This document shows positions 47,584 through 55,675 of a stretch of 64,000 bases of DNA, piece by piece; within the stretch, counting starts at the first letter, position 1, and each line of letters opens with the position of its first letter. The stretch covers positions 558,001 to 622,000 of the forward strand of contig NZ_JALGBX010000001.1 in assembly GCF_022808175.1 (NCBI RefSeq). The letters run 5' to 3'. This stretch comes from Streptomyces sp. AP-93 (GTDB lineage Bacteria; Actinomycetota; Actinomycetes; Streptomycetales; Streptomycetaceae). Made by a program: the position numbers and the translations under genes. The notes below the pieces were generated by a model. The model saw only the letters and a program-made list of their open reading frames with translations, was not told the DNA's origin and ran no database searches.

Positions 47584-48546
47584 TCAGCCCAGGGACTTCG
47601 CGGTGTTGCGCAACGCGGCTTGCTTGGCCGTCCTGATCGGTGCCATCTTGGATGCGTGCTGGTCGATGAGCTTCTGCTGGATCTCGGCGTCGGCCGTGTG
47701 CCAGATGCCGACGAGGTTGGTGTCGGCCTTGCAGGCGACGTCGGCGGACGCCGTGGCGATCTCCTCGGGAGTGATCGCGGATCCGGAGAACATCGGATCG
47801 TCATTGGCCTGCATCGGGTCCTTGTAGTCGAACCCCTTGCCCTTCATGCACTCCGACCACTTGGCGAACACCGACGTCACCCTCGGGTCCTGCTGGGACT
47901 GGCGGAAGCTCTGCCCGTTGATGTCCTGTGCAAGGTCGGCGTACAGGTTGTCGCTGCCGTCCGTCAGCGTACGGATCGCCTGCCCGATGCACCCGCCTTC
48001 CGGAATGGCCTTTGCCCCGAAGTTCTGCGGCGCGGCCATCGCGGACGCGCTGTCGCCGACCGCCTTGGTCGTACCGGTCATGACGAGCCACTGGTCATCG
48101 CTGAGCTCCGGTTCGGCTGAGCCTGCCGCCGTACCCTTCTTGTTCACGGACTCCGGCTTGTATCCGGAACGGGCCGCCTCCGCGGCGTTCACGGTGCCGT
48201 AGCGCAGCTCACTGAGCGTCTCCCGGGGATCGGCCAGACCCGGTTCCGGAAGGGTGAAACCGGAGAAGCCGAAGTCCCGCATGCACTGCTGCTGGATCCG
48301 CGCACTCGCCTGGCTCATCCTGGCGAACTCCGCCGGCGTCGGCAGGTACTGCTCGATCGGCAAGCTCCTGATCTGCGCCGCATCCGCGACCGGCGTGCTG
48401 CTGCCCTGGCCCGAAACGGAAGGGCTCACAGAATCCACGGGTTTAGCCTTGCCGGAGGCCCCTGAGGAGCCGGAGCAGCCCGTCATGAGAGAAATGGAGA
48501 GAGCGGAGACTGCAATGACAGCGATCTGATTCTTACGCTTGTTCAT
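47584..48546 (-). CDS. Putative lipoprotein
   Basis: A 320-aa protein starting MNKRKNQIAVIAVSALSISL with a lipobox-like MTGC at about residues 20-23, so Lgt-dependent lipidation is likely. The mature part has no family I know. It contains five or more cysteines (QQQCMRDFGFSG, EGGCIGQAI, WSECMKGKGFDY, ADVACKADT), consistent with disulfides, and the pattern C-M-x(0-2)-G-F twice. An upstream start (MRHTTRML) is possible but would bury the signal. It lies between the I36-like gene and the DUF1906 operon on the same strand. Confidence 0.75.
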   Translation of the reverse strand: MNKRKNQIAVIAVSALSISLMTGCSGSSGASGKAKPVDSVSPSVSGQGSSTPVADAAQIRSLPIEQYLPTPAEFARMSQASARIQQQCMRDFGFSGFTLPEPGLADPRETLSELRYGTVNAAEAARSGYKPESVNKKGTAAGSAEPELSDDQWLVMTGTTKAVGDSASAMAAPQNFGAKAIPEGGCIGQAIRTLTDGSDNLYADLAQDINGQSFRQSQQDPRVTSVFAKWSECMKGKGFDYKDPMQANDDPMFSGSAITPEEIATASADVACKADTNLVGIWHTADAEIQQKLIDQHASKMAPIRTAKQAALRNTAKSLG

Positions 48547-48562
48547 TATCTTCGTATTCCTG

Positions 48563-48973
48563 TCAGACGGGGTTCGGGTGGTAGTTCCACGAAGCATTCT
48601 GGTTGTATGTCGCACTCAGATTGCGCTTCGACTGGGCCGTTACCACGTCATATGCACCCTTGTACCAGCTGTTGTAGTGGACCCGGACCGCCTGGCTGGT
48701 GTAACGGCTATCGGCCGAGGCTGCGTTGTTCTTGAGGGGAGACTTGTCGCCGTTCCCCGTCCCCGAATTGAACGTTCCTGTGAATTCCCATGTCGGAAGG
48801 TTCTCGATGTAATACATCAGAGCCACCGCACCGGCCTGGTTCGAGTTGTAGTAAAGGCAGGCTCGCCCCGGATAGCAGCGCACCGTGGCAGCGGCATGCG
48901 CAGGGGAAGGGAGTGCAATTGCCAGCGTCGCGGCGGCAAGGGCTCCGGCGGTGACGATCCTGAATGGCTTCAC
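48563..48973 (-). CDS. Secreted peptidase-inhibitor family I36-like protein
   Basis: A 136-aa secreted protein with GTG start after GAGGAGAGAG. The signal peptide is about residues 1-28 (FRIVTAGALAAATLAIALPS, then PAHAA). The mature domain RCYPGRACLYYNSNQAGAVA resembles the beta-gamma-crystallin-like fold of Streptomyces metalloproteinase inhibitors (I36), with a Cys pair and many aromatic residues. Inhibitor activity is inferred from the fold only. 16 bp separate it from the lipoprotein gene. Confidence 0.75.
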   Translation of the reverse strand: MKPFRIVTAGALAAATLAIALPSPAHAAATVRCYPGRACLYYNSNQAGAVALMYYIENLPTWEFTGTFNSGTGNGDKSPLKNNAASADSRYTSQAVRVHYNSWYKGAYDVVTAQSKRNLSATYNQNASWNYHPNPV

Positions 48974-49255
48974 GGACTACTCTCTCCTCGCGATTGGTCG
49001 CGAAAAACGGAAGAAGGGGGTTTGGTAAAGAAAGTCTTGCATCGCATTCGATCAAGAACGCACCCCCTAAGGTCCCGAAACGGACACCCCTTGGACCTTC
49101 TTTACGGGACACTTAGATGCATCTGCCCCGATGTGGACCGGATTGCTTCCATGGGGCGTTCGCAGTGGGCGAGCGGACGGCGTGTCAGCGGTTCAAGCGG
49201 CCGGCGTCGGCGCCAGGGTGGTGGGTTTCCTCGGCCGCGATGTGCCGGGGGTGTG

Positions 49256-49453
49256 TCAGGCCACCGGCAGGCTGCGTAACCCGTCCTCGTGCGCGTAGAG
49301 GCTCTTCACCGCGTGCTGCACGGCCTTGCGGTTGAAGCCCCGGCGCAGGAAGTCGGGCGGCGTGGTCGCTTGGACCCTTCGCCGGGACCGGCCGTCGAAG
49401 CGGGTCCGGCTCTCCGGGGCGGTCAGGGGGTCTCCGTCCTGTTCGCGGGCCAC
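49256..49453 (-). CDS. Doubtful 65-aa ORF with a TTA codon
   Basis: From GTG 49453 to TGA 49256 the frame has G/C-rich third positions and a protein-like end (FLRRGFNRKAVQHAVKSLYA). It contains a TTA leucine codon (GGG TTA CGC), so if real it would depend on the bldA tRNA. No ribosome-binding site or homologue is evident; it may be a fragment of a decayed gene. Confidence 0.25.
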   Translation of the reverse strand: MAREQDGDPLTAPESRTRFDGRSRRRVQATTPPDFLRRGFNRKAVQHAVKSLYAHEDGLRSLPVA

Positions 49454-49611
49454 GCGTACGGAAGGGCCGTGCCCGGCTACGGGGGCCGGGGGCGGTCGCT
49501 CAACCAGCAGGCGGCGACGCTGTGGCGGCCTTTGGGTTCACCTTGGCTGGACCCCTCGAGGGGCTGGTGGAGGGCGGGAACCGATGTCCCCGGCCGGGCC
49601 TACCCGCGAGT

Positions 49612-49628
49612 ATTGACTATTAGTCAAT
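49612..49628. promoter_or_regulatory. Perfect AT-rich palindrome before the unknown operon (candidate operator)
   Basis: ATTGACTA-T-TAGTCAAT is exact over 17 bp and strikingly AT-rich for this genome. It contains TTGACT, a consensus-like -35, so a bound repressor would block the promoter. It ends 56 bp before the start at 49685. Size and symmetry suit a TetR or MarR dimer; no such regulator is adjacent. Confidence 0.6.
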
Positions 49629-49684
49629 TCGGGCCCACGCTCGACGCGAGCCGTCGTGTCGTCTTTGGTGTGGGAGGTCGTCCC

Positions 49685-49909
49685 GTGCGTACAGATGAGG
49701 AAATGGGCCTTTTGAGCGGGGAGTTGGGGGGCGCCCGGCCTCCCGCTTCGTTCGCGGAGCTCGACGCCGGGGAGCTCGTACGGCTCGCCGAGGCGCTCAA
49801 GGCGGAGCGGGCGCGGCAGGCCGAAGGCCTGAACCAGGCCGCCGAGGAGGCGCTGGGGCTGGTCCCGGCCCTCGCACGCGGGGCCGTGCGCAAGGTGCTG
49901 TTCCGGTGA
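49685..49909 (+). CDS. Small protein of unknown function, first gene of a two-gene operon
   Basis: A 74-aa helical protein (VRTDEEMGLLSGELGGARPP, LDAGELVRLAEALKAERARQ, AEGLNQAAEEALGLVPALAR). GTG 49685 is chosen because GGGAGG (49672-49677) is seven bases upstream; ATG 49703 is possible. No family recognised. It overlaps the next gene by 4 bp and shares its palindromic control site. Confidence 0.7.
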   Translation: MRTDEEMGLLSGELGGARPPASFAELDAGELVRLAEALKAERARQAEGLNQAAEEALGLVPALARGAVRKVLFR

Positions 49910-50991
49910 GCCGCGCCGAAGTGGAGAAGATCGCCCGGCTGGTGGGCACGGACGCCGGGGAGCTCGGCTTCCTGCGCGGGCTGCCGGACGAGGACGTACG
50001 GGCGTTCCGGGAGCAGGTCAGCGGCGTACTGAACGACGGCGCACCCGAGATGCTCGACCGGATCGCCGCCGCGACCAAGCTGGTGCCGGCCGGGGTGGCG
50101 GCTGCCATCTCGCAGAAGGCGCTCGGGCCCCGGCTGGCCGCCGGCGTGGCCGGCCGGCTGGAGGCGGGCCGGGCCGCCGCCATCATCGAGAAGCTGCCGG
50201 TCTCCTTCACCGCCGAGGCCTGCGGACACCTGGACCCGCGGAAGATCTCCGGGATCGTCGACCGGCTCGACGAGGGGCTCGTCGTCCGCATCGCCACCAC
50301 CCTCGCCGAGAACCGCGACCACCTCACCATGGGCCGGTTCGTCGGCCACATGCGGGACCAGGTGCTCCGCCGGATCCTCGACCAGGTCGACGACGCGGCG
50401 GTGCTGCGCGCCGGCTTCTACGTGGACCTGCCCGAGCGGCTGCCCCGGATCCTGGAGCTCATGGGCGACGACCGCCTGGGCGCCGTCGTACGGGCCGCTG
50501 CCGCCGAGGGGCTCTGGGAGGAAGCCCTCGGCGTCGCCGCGATGGTCGGCGGCGACCAGCGGCTGCGCATCGCCGAGCTCACCGCCCGCCTCGGTGCGGC
50601 CGAGCTCGACTCGCTCGTCCGGGTGACGCACGCCGAGGGCCTGTGGGAGTCGCTGCTTCCGCTGGTGGCGCTGCTCGGCGAGGAGGACCGGCTCGCGGTG
50701 GCCCGGCTGGACTCCCTGCGGGACCCGCTCGTGCTGGCCGGGGTGGTGCGCGCCGTCGTGGCGACCGCACTCTGGGGAGCCTTCCTCCCGCTGGTCGGCG
50801 TACTGCCCGGGGAGGCGCGCAAGGTGGTGGCCGACGCCGCCGCCGGACTGGGTGACGCGGAGCTCGACGGGCTCGTGCGCGAGGTCGACAAGCAGGACCT
50901 GTGGGAGCTGGTGCTGCCGCTCGTCGAGCTGATGGAGGAGGCGGGGAAGGAACGGATCTTCGCCCTGCCCGCCTTCCAAGAGCAGGAGTAG
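49906..50991 (+). CDS. Helical-repeat protein of unknown function
   Basis: A 361-aa soluble protein, GTG start coupled to the small gene upstream. It is built of repeated 30-45-residue helical units, several containing a WE-x-x-LPLV pattern (EGLWEEALGVAAMV, EGLWESLLPLVALL, TALWGAFLPLVGVL, QDLWELVLPLVELM). The N-terminal part resembles the solenoid of MgtE N domains, but no transport domain follows. An alpha-solenoid scaffold is the most that can be said. Confidence 0.75.
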   Translation: MSRAEVEKIARLVGTDAGELGFLRGLPDEDVRAFREQVSGVLNDGAPEMLDRIAAATKLVPAGVAAAISQKALGPRLAAGVAGRLEAGRAAAIIEKLPVSFTAEACGHLDPRKISGIVDRLDEGLVVRIATTLAENRDHLTMGRFVGHMRDQVLRRILDQVDDAAVLRAGFYVDLPERLPRILELMGDDRLGAVVRAAAAEGLWEEALGVAAMVGGDQRLRIAELTARLGAAELDSLVRVTHAEGLWESLLPLVALLGEEDRLAVARLDSLRDPLVLAGVVRAVVATALWGAFLPLVGVLPGEARKVVADAAAGLGDAELDGLVREVDKQDLWELVLPLVELMEEAGKERIFALPAFQEQE

Positions 50992-51119
50992 GGGGAGGGG
51001 AGGGGAACGGGGAGCGAAGGGGGTTGTCCGCGGTGCGGTGCGGCCGTCCCGTCAACAGGTGAGCGCGGGCTCTCGTGCCTCTGCGTCAACCCCCGGGCCT
51101 TCTGGTAACAGTGGGTCAC

Positions 51120-52565
51120 ATGCTCCCCTCCCACATGATGTTGAGCTGCCTGCTGGGCGCCGCGCTGCTCGCCCCCGTCCCGCTCGGGGCCGCCGACGGC
51201 CCCACCGCCGAAGGCCGGACCGCCGACGGCCGCACCGTCGACTACCGCGGGCTGCGCCTCACCGTCCCCGCCGACTGGCGGGTCGTCGACCTCGACCGGA
51301 ACCCGGACGCCTGCCTGCGCCTCGACCTGCCCACCCTCTACCTCGGGCACGCCGGCACCCAGGGCGAATGCGGAGCCGCCCGAGCCGCCGCCCCCCGCTC
51401 CGACACCCTGCACCTGGAGCCCCTCGACGGGGCTCCGCCGCGCGCCGACATCCCCACCGTCGGAGGCGACGAGGGCGACCCCCTGCCCAAGGTCCGGGGC
51501 GACAGCAACGAGATCCGCTACGCCCTGCGCCGCGCCGGGGTGATGGCCACCGTCTCCTACGGGTCCACCCCCGAGGCCGTCCGCGCGGTCCTCACCCGGG
51601 CCCGCGCCCTCACACCCCCGGCCGCCCCCGGCCCGGTCCCCGTCGATCCGGCCGGCGTCGTCGGCGGGGGTCCCCGTACCACCGTCCAGGTGCCCTTCAC
51701 CGGCGAGGGTTTCGACGCGTGCACGGCTCCCACCCAGCGGACCATGAACGCCTGGCGGGCCGACTCGCCCTTCGGCGCCGTCGGCGTCTACATCGGCGGC
51801 CGTGCCCGCGCCTGCGCCCAGCCGCAGCTCACCGCCGGATGGGTGAGCCGGCAGGCCGGGGCGGGCTGGTACCTCATGCCGATCTGGGTCGGCCCCCAGC
51901 CCTGGCACAGCTCCTCCACGGGGCTCTCCACCGACCCCTCGGAGGCCAACGAGCAGGGCCGGGCCGAGGCCGAGGGCGCGGCCCACGCGGCCGCGGCACT
52001 GGGCCTGGCCGAGGGCACGGTCCTCTACAACGACCTGGAGAACTACACGGACCGGGCCACCTGGGACGCCCCGGTCGTCGCCTACCTCACGGCCTGGACG
52101 GTCCGCCTGCACGAACTGGGCTACGGCGCCGCCGCCTACGTCGCGGCGAGCTCCGGGGCCAAGGCGCTGAGCGCCCACTACGCCCAGGCCCCGCACGCCA
52201 TGCCGGACGTGCTGTGGGTGGCCCGCTGGAACGGCGTGGCCTCCGTCGCCGACGCCGACCTGGGGCTGCCCGCCGGTAGGAGCCAGTGGACGGGGGGCCG
52301 CCGCGCCCACCAGTTCCGGGGTGACCACGACGCCACGTACGGGGGCGTGACGCTCAACATCGACCGGAGCTGGGTGGACGTCGCCGCCCAGACCCCGGCC
52401 GGGGCCCCGAAGACGCCGAAGACCCCGAAGGTCCCCGGCAAGGCGCAGAAGGCTCCCGCCAAGTCGCCCGCCAAGTCGCCCGCGAAGGCCCCGGCGAAGG
52501 CCCCGGTCAAGGCGCCCGCCAAGGCGCCGGCGGTCATCCCGGCGAAGACCCCGGCCAAGGTCTAG
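51120..52565 (+). CDS. Secreted DUF1906 glycoside-hydrolase-like protein with Lys-Pro-Ala tail
   Basis: A 481-aa protein with a signal peptide (MLSCLLGAALLAPVPLGAAD). Residues 30-180 are an unassigned N-terminal domain. Residues about 195-425 are a DUF1906 domain (Rv2525c-like): GFDACTAPTQRTMNAWRADS, GAVGVYIGGRARACAQPQLT, LAEGTVLYNDLENYT, and LNIDRSWVDVA. The C terminus is a low-complexity PAKSPAK/PAKAPAK repeat that could bind the anionic wall. GTG 51111 is an alternative start. It is the second DUF1906 protein in the window and, unlike the first, is exported. Confidence 0.82.
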   Translation: MLPSHMMLSCLLGAALLAPVPLGAADGPTAEGRTADGRTVDYRGLRLTVPADWRVVDLDRNPDACLRLDLPTLYLGHAGTQGECGAARAAAPRSDTLHLEPLDGAPPRADIPTVGGDEGDPLPKVRGDSNEIRYALRRAGVMATVSYGSTPEAVRAVLTRARALTPPAAPGPVPVDPAGVVGGGPRTTVQVPFTGEGFDACTAPTQRTMNAWRADSPFGAVGVYIGGRARACAQPQLTAGWVSRQAGAGWYLMPIWVGPQPWHSSSTGLSTDPSEANEQGRAEAEGAAHAAAALGLAEGTVLYNDLENYTDRATWDAPVVAYLTAWTVRLHELGYGAAAYVAASSGAKALSAHYAQAPHAMPDVLWVARWNGVASVADADLGLPAGRSQWTGGRRAHQFRGDHDATYGGVTLNIDRSWVDVAAQTPAGAPKTPKTPKVPGKAQKAPAKSPAKSPAKAPAKAPVKAPAKAPAVIPAKTPAKV

Positions 52566-52566
52566 C

Positions 52567-53088
52567 TCAGCCCGCCGCAGGCTCCTCGCGGGCCGGCTCG
52601 TCGTCATTGCCCCGGCGCAGGGTGCGCAGCCCGTGCTCCGGGGTCCACGAGCGGACGACCAGGTCGTCGCCCTCGACGCCGACGTGGACCACCTCCGTCA
52701 GCTCGGCGCGGAACAGGTCGAAGGGGTGCGGGGTGTCGTTCTCCTCGGCCTCCTCCGCGTACCGGTGGAGCTCGGGCTGTTCCACGATCTCCACCGCCCG
52801 CCCGGAGATCCGTACGTCCCCGTCGGGCATGGTCTCGCCCGCGCCCGGGTTGGTGTGCAGGGCGAAGCGGGGATCGCGCCGCAGGTCCTTGCCCTTCATC
52901 GAGCCCGGCATCATGCCCAGCCACAGCTCGCCGCCGCGGATCTCGACGTTCAGCCCGGTCGCGCGCGGGGAGCCGTCCTTGCGCAGGGTCGCCAGGACAT
53001 GGTGCGGGAACTGCGCGAAGCGGGCCTTGACGGCCGCCGCGAAGTCCGGTTCCGCCTTCTCGAATACGGCCCAGTTGTTCGTTGTCAT
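52567..53088 (-). CDS. Pyridoxamine 5'-phosphate oxidase-like (PPOX) flavoprotein
   Basis: A 173-aa split-beta-barrel protein: FAQFPHHVLATLRKDGSPRA, LNVEIRGGELWLGMMPGSMK, KDLRRDPRFALHTNPG, DVRISGRAVEIVEQPELHRY. The layout fits FMN- or F420-binding PPOX proteins of actinobacteria rather than true PdxH. Substrate unknown. It converges with the DUF1906 gene one base away. The IscB element ends less than 25 bp upstream of its start, so its promoter is probably within or beyond that element. Confidence 0.82.
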   Translation of the reverse strand: MTTNNWAVFEKAEPDFAAAVKARFAQFPHHVLATLRKDGSPRATGLNVEIRGGELWLGMMPGSMKGKDLRRDPRFALHTNPGAGETMPDGDVRISGRAVEIVEQPELHRYAEEAEENDTPHPFDLFRAELTEVVHVGVEGDDLVVRSWTPEHGLRTLRRGNDDEPAREEPAAG

Positions 53089-53192
53089 CGGACTTCTTTC
53101 GTGGATACCCCCTGCTTTAACTGGGGGAGGAAGTGGATCGTTGGGCCGGCGGTGCGGAATGCGGGGTGTCTCTTCGCTTTTGCCGGTGGCTG

Positions 53193-54503
53193 TCAGATGG
53201 CAACGGTGGGGCCTTCGGGTCGGGTGGTGTAGGCGTAGCCGTCGGCTCGTTGGAGGAGGCGGAAGTGTTTGTGTCCGATGCCCTGGATGAGGCCGTGGGC
53301 GGTTTTGATGTTGAAGCGGCCGGTGGCTCGGACAGCGATCCGTCCCGTGTGGGTGCCGGTCTTCTTGCCGGTGGGGACGACGGCGCGGGCGAGGTCTCCG
53401 GTCTGGTAGCCGAAGAACTGCTTCTGCCTGGGTAGCCGCAGACGGGGGAAGCCGTACTTGTCAGTGCGGGTACGGGCGTACGTGCCGCGCCCGGTTGCGG
53501 CAACGGCAAGAATGTGGGTCGGGGTTCGGGTGACGGCATTGAGGTAGCCAACGCACAGGGCGTCCAGCGTGTGGGTCTTTGGAGTAGCGGTCCGCTGCCG
53601 GTTCCATTTCGTGCGGCCGCCCGATGCGGTGCGCACCGAGGGGAACACGGCGTCGAGGGCGCGCCAGAGCGCCCAGCGGGTCGCGTTGACGGCTGCAGTG
53701 TCCCGCAGGGGGGCTTTGGCCTGGGCGAGGATGCGGGCCAGTTGGCGCGAGGATTCCTTGAGGAACTCTTCGACGGGCTGGTTGGACTTCTTTTCGTTGC
53801 AGGGGATGCAGGCGGTGCACAGGTTGGAGATGCGGTCGCTGCCGCCGCGTGAGCGGGGGTGGATGTGGTCGATGTTGAGCGGTACTCCGGTAATGCCGCA
53901 GTAGGCGCATGCCCTGTCCCACTTGGCGAGGAGGTATTCGCGGACTTCTGTGCCGTGCAGGGTGCCGTGCTGGTACTCGGCCCCCTCCAGAGGTCCGCCG
54001 TGGGACATGGCGTGGGTATCGAACACGTTCCGTTCCACGTGCACCGTACGGACGGGTGCCCAGCGTGCGAGCCGGGTGGTCCACGACATGGTGGTGTCTA
54101 CACGGTGACGCAGCGACGGGGCGAGCCAGCCCTTGGGGCGCGCGCGGTTGGAGAAGCGGGGCGCGCGGTGGCGCAGGTTACTGGTGCGCCTACGGCGCCG
54201 GTAGGCGGCGCGAGCGGTGAGCTTGTCCCGGATGGCGCTGCCCCGGTGGGCGAGTTCAACTGCGTACAGGCCACGGCGCTCACCATCCCTGGCAGTGAAT
54301 ACGGCGATACCGGTGTGCTTCGAGCCCGGGTCGAGCCCGAGTTCCACGCCATTGATCTGTGACTGGCCTGCGGCGCGGTCTTTCAGCCGGATCACGAACG
54401 GGGTGTGCCGGGACACGACAGCCCGTCCCTGATGGAGGAGGCGGCGGGCTCTGGCGGGGCTGGTGGGTTGGAGCGGTGTGCCGTGCTTGTCCAGGACGAA
54501 CAC
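53193..54503 (-). CDS. iscB: RNA-guided HNH/RuvC endonuclease IscB
   Basis: A 436-aa protein with the full IscB domain order. Residues 1-50 are the PLMP/RRXRR domain ([35 protein letters not shown]). RuvC-I is [15 protein letters not shown] (Asp58), followed by an Arg-rich bridge helix ([20 protein letters not shown]). RuvC-II is [10 protein letters not shown] (Glu157). The HNH has a CxxC zinc knuckle ([20 protein letters not shown], Asp212-His213; [13 protein letters not shown]). RuvC-III is [12 protein letters not shown] (His311, Asp314), then a target-interaction domain. All catalytic residues are present. I start at GTG 54503, where homology begins. The open frame extends to 54737 but crosses the RNA region. 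Confidence 0.9.
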   Translation of the reverse strand: MFVLDKHGTPLQPTSPARARRLLHQGRAVVSRHTPFVIRLKDRAAGQSQINGVELGLDPGSKHTGIAVFTARDGERRGLYAVELAHRGSAIRDKLTARAAYRRRRRTSNLRHRAPRFSNRARPKGWLAPSLRHRVDTTMSWTTRLARWAPVRTVHVERNVFDTHAMSHGGPLEGAEYQHGTLHGTEVREYLLAKWDRACAYCGITGVPLNIDHIHPRSRGGSDRISNLCTACIPCNEKKSNQPVEEFLKESSRQLARILAQAKAPLRDTAAVNATRWALWRALDAVFPSVRTASGGRTKWNRQRTATPKTHTLDALCVGYLNAVTRTPTHILAVAATGRGTYARTRTDKYGFPRLRLPRQKQFFGYQTGDLARAVVPTGKKTGTHTGRIAVRATGRFNIKTAHGLIQGIGHKHFRLLQRADGYAYTTRPEGPTVAI

Positions 54504-54830
54504 GACGGGGTGGCCTTCACGGGCCTTCTCCCCAACCTGATGGTTGGGGGTGACGCCGCCGATGCCAGGTGAGACATCGGCGGTCTCCCCTCGCACATGT
54601 ACCGCGCCGGGTGCCTTGCGGCGTTCGAGTCCCGTTTCGTCCCCGATCCGGGGGGTGTCTGCTGACTCGAATTCCAGAGCCATCTGCTGAGGAAGTACAG
54701 GTGGGTGGGTCTTCCGTCCTACGCGGTACGTAGCCAACTTCGTTCACCTCCACATACGTGTGTTGGCTGGTGCTGGTAACGGCGGCCAACAGCCGGCGTG
54801 GCTGACAGCCCCCTCCTCCAGGAGGGAGAT
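54504..54830 (-). ncRNA. Putative HEARO/omega RNA of IscB
   Basis: IscB proteins use a structured RNA (Rfam HEARO) encoded directly upstream of the gene. On the minus strand this region has strong hairpins: CCCCAACC-ATCA-GGTTGGGG (54530-54549), CCGCCGATG with CATCGGCGG (54556-54583), CAGCC/GGCTG near 54792-54806, and the end hairpin at 54811-54826. The guide should lie at the 5' end, at or just beyond 54830. The assignment rests on position and stems; a covariance-model search was not possible here. Confidence 0.6.
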
Positions 54831-54837
54831 CCCGTTA

Positions 54838-54879
54838 CACCTCCATCAAAGCGTGAGGCACCTCCATCAAAGCGCGAGC
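54838..54879. repeat. Two tandem 21-bp units at the IscB element upstream edge
   Basis: CACCTCCATCAAAGCGTGAGG (54838-54858) is followed directly by a copy differing at two positions (54859-54879). They lie between the element and the stop of the vWA gene, exactly where the IscB guide sequence is expected to be encoded. Confidence 0.75.
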
Positions 54880-54895
54880 CACTGACAATCGCGGA

Positions 54896-55624
54896 TCAGG
54901 CGCGCACGATTCCCGCCGCCCGGGCCGCCGCCAGCCACCCCGGGAACTCCCCGACCAGCCGGTCGTACAGCTCCGAGTCCGCGACGGTCCGCGGGTCGGG
55001 GCCGGCGTGGAAGTAGCCCGCGTTGTCCACGGCCCGCTTCTGCGGGACGGGCAGTTCGTCCAGCCGCCGCAGGAAGTCGAACTGTGAGCTGCGGGTGTTG
55101 CCGAAGCCGACGAACTGCCAGAAGAGGGGCAGCCGGGCGGCCTTGCACAGGAACTTCTCGGCGGCGAGCTTGTTGATCGGGCCGCCGTCGGTCTGGAAGA
55201 CGACGAGCGCGGGGAGGGTGGACCCGGAGTCCAGGTAGTGGTCGATCACCGCGTCCATCGCCGCGTGGTAGGCCGTCTTGCCCATGTGGCCGAGGCCCGC
55301 GGCGATCGCGGTGACCCGGCCCTCGTGGCCGGCCAGGGAGATCTCCTCGACCGCGTCGACCTCCGTCGAGAAGAAGACGACCGGCACGCGGGCATCGTCG
55401 TCCAGGTGCGCGGAGAGCCCCAGCACCCGGTCGGCGAGGGCCTGCACGCTGCCGTCGTCGTAGTACGGGCGCATCGAGCCGGAGTAGTCGAGGACCAGGT
55501 AGACGGCGGCCCGCCCGCCCTCCAGGCCGTGTGTGCGCAGCGAGGTCCCGGCGCTCTTGTAGAGGCTGACCAGCGCCGGGGCGGTCTCTTCGATCTTCCG
55601 GAGGTTTATCGCACTGCCCGTCAT
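54896..55624 (-). CDS. von Willebrand A domain protein (TerF-like)
   Basis: A 242-aa single-domain vWA protein. The metal-ion-dependent adhesion site is complete: DYSGSMRPYYDDG (DxSxS), Thr in MGKTAYHAAMDAV, and Asp in LVVFQTDGGPINK. The N-terminal INLRKIEETAPALVSLYKSA is typical of the vWA of tellurium-resistance (TerF/TerY-like) proteins, which act with TerD-type calcium-binding proteins in stress responses. No ter genes are nearby. ATG 55624. Confidence 0.85.
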   Translation of the reverse strand: MTGSAINLRKIEETAPALVSLYKSAGTSLRTHGLEGGRAAVYLVLDYSGSMRPYYDDGSVQALADRVLGLSAHLDDDARVPVVFFSTEVDAVEEISLAGHEGRVTAIAAGLGHMGKTAYHAAMDAVIDHYLDSGSTLPALVVFQTDGGPINKLAAEKFLCKAARLPLFWQFVGFGNTRSSQFDFLRRLDELPVPQKRAVDNAGYFHAGPDPRTVADSELYDRLVGEFPGWLAAARAAGIVRA

Positions 55625-55675
55625 GGGCCGAGCGTACGACAGCAGCCGTCCCCGGCGCCCCCGGTCGCCGGCGCG

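Larger units (their letters stand above)
48974..49684. other. Long region with regulatory repeats and one doubtful ORF
   Basis: This 711-bp stretch separates the leftward I36 gene from the rightward unknown operon. It contains an AAGGTCC/GGACCTT inverted repeat (49069-49099) and an AGATGCATCT palindrome (49113-49122) near the I36 promoter. A perfect palindrome at 49612-49628 lies before the next operon. Between them is a doubtful minus-strand ORF (49256-49453). Confidence 0.5.
53107..54830 (-). mobile_element. IscB element (IS200/IS605-type, no transposase)
   Basis: The unit contains iscB and its upstream RNA region, with a hairpin near each end: CCCCC/GGGGG at 53108-53127 on the downstream side and CCCTCCT-CC-AGGAGGG at 54811-54826 on the upstream side. 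End hairpins without inverted termini are typical of IS200/IS605 relatives. No Y1 transposase gene is present, so it would move only in trans. Exact edges are inferred from the hairpins and the flanking genes; no target duplication is expected in this group. Confidence 0.7.

Noticed and set aside
49326..49616. Arg-rich plus-strand ORF in the 49-kb gap
   Set aside because: It has poor codon bias and is antisense to a more coding-like frame; no homology is apparent.
54504..54737. N-terminal extension of IscB ([15 protein letters not shown]...)
   Set aside because: The residues show no similarity to the IscB start and the DNA contains strong hairpins expected for the guide RNA; homology begins at FVLDKHG.
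54838..54879. Tandem 21-bp repeat as a CRISPR array
   Set aside because: Only two directly abutting units with no spacers and no cas genes.
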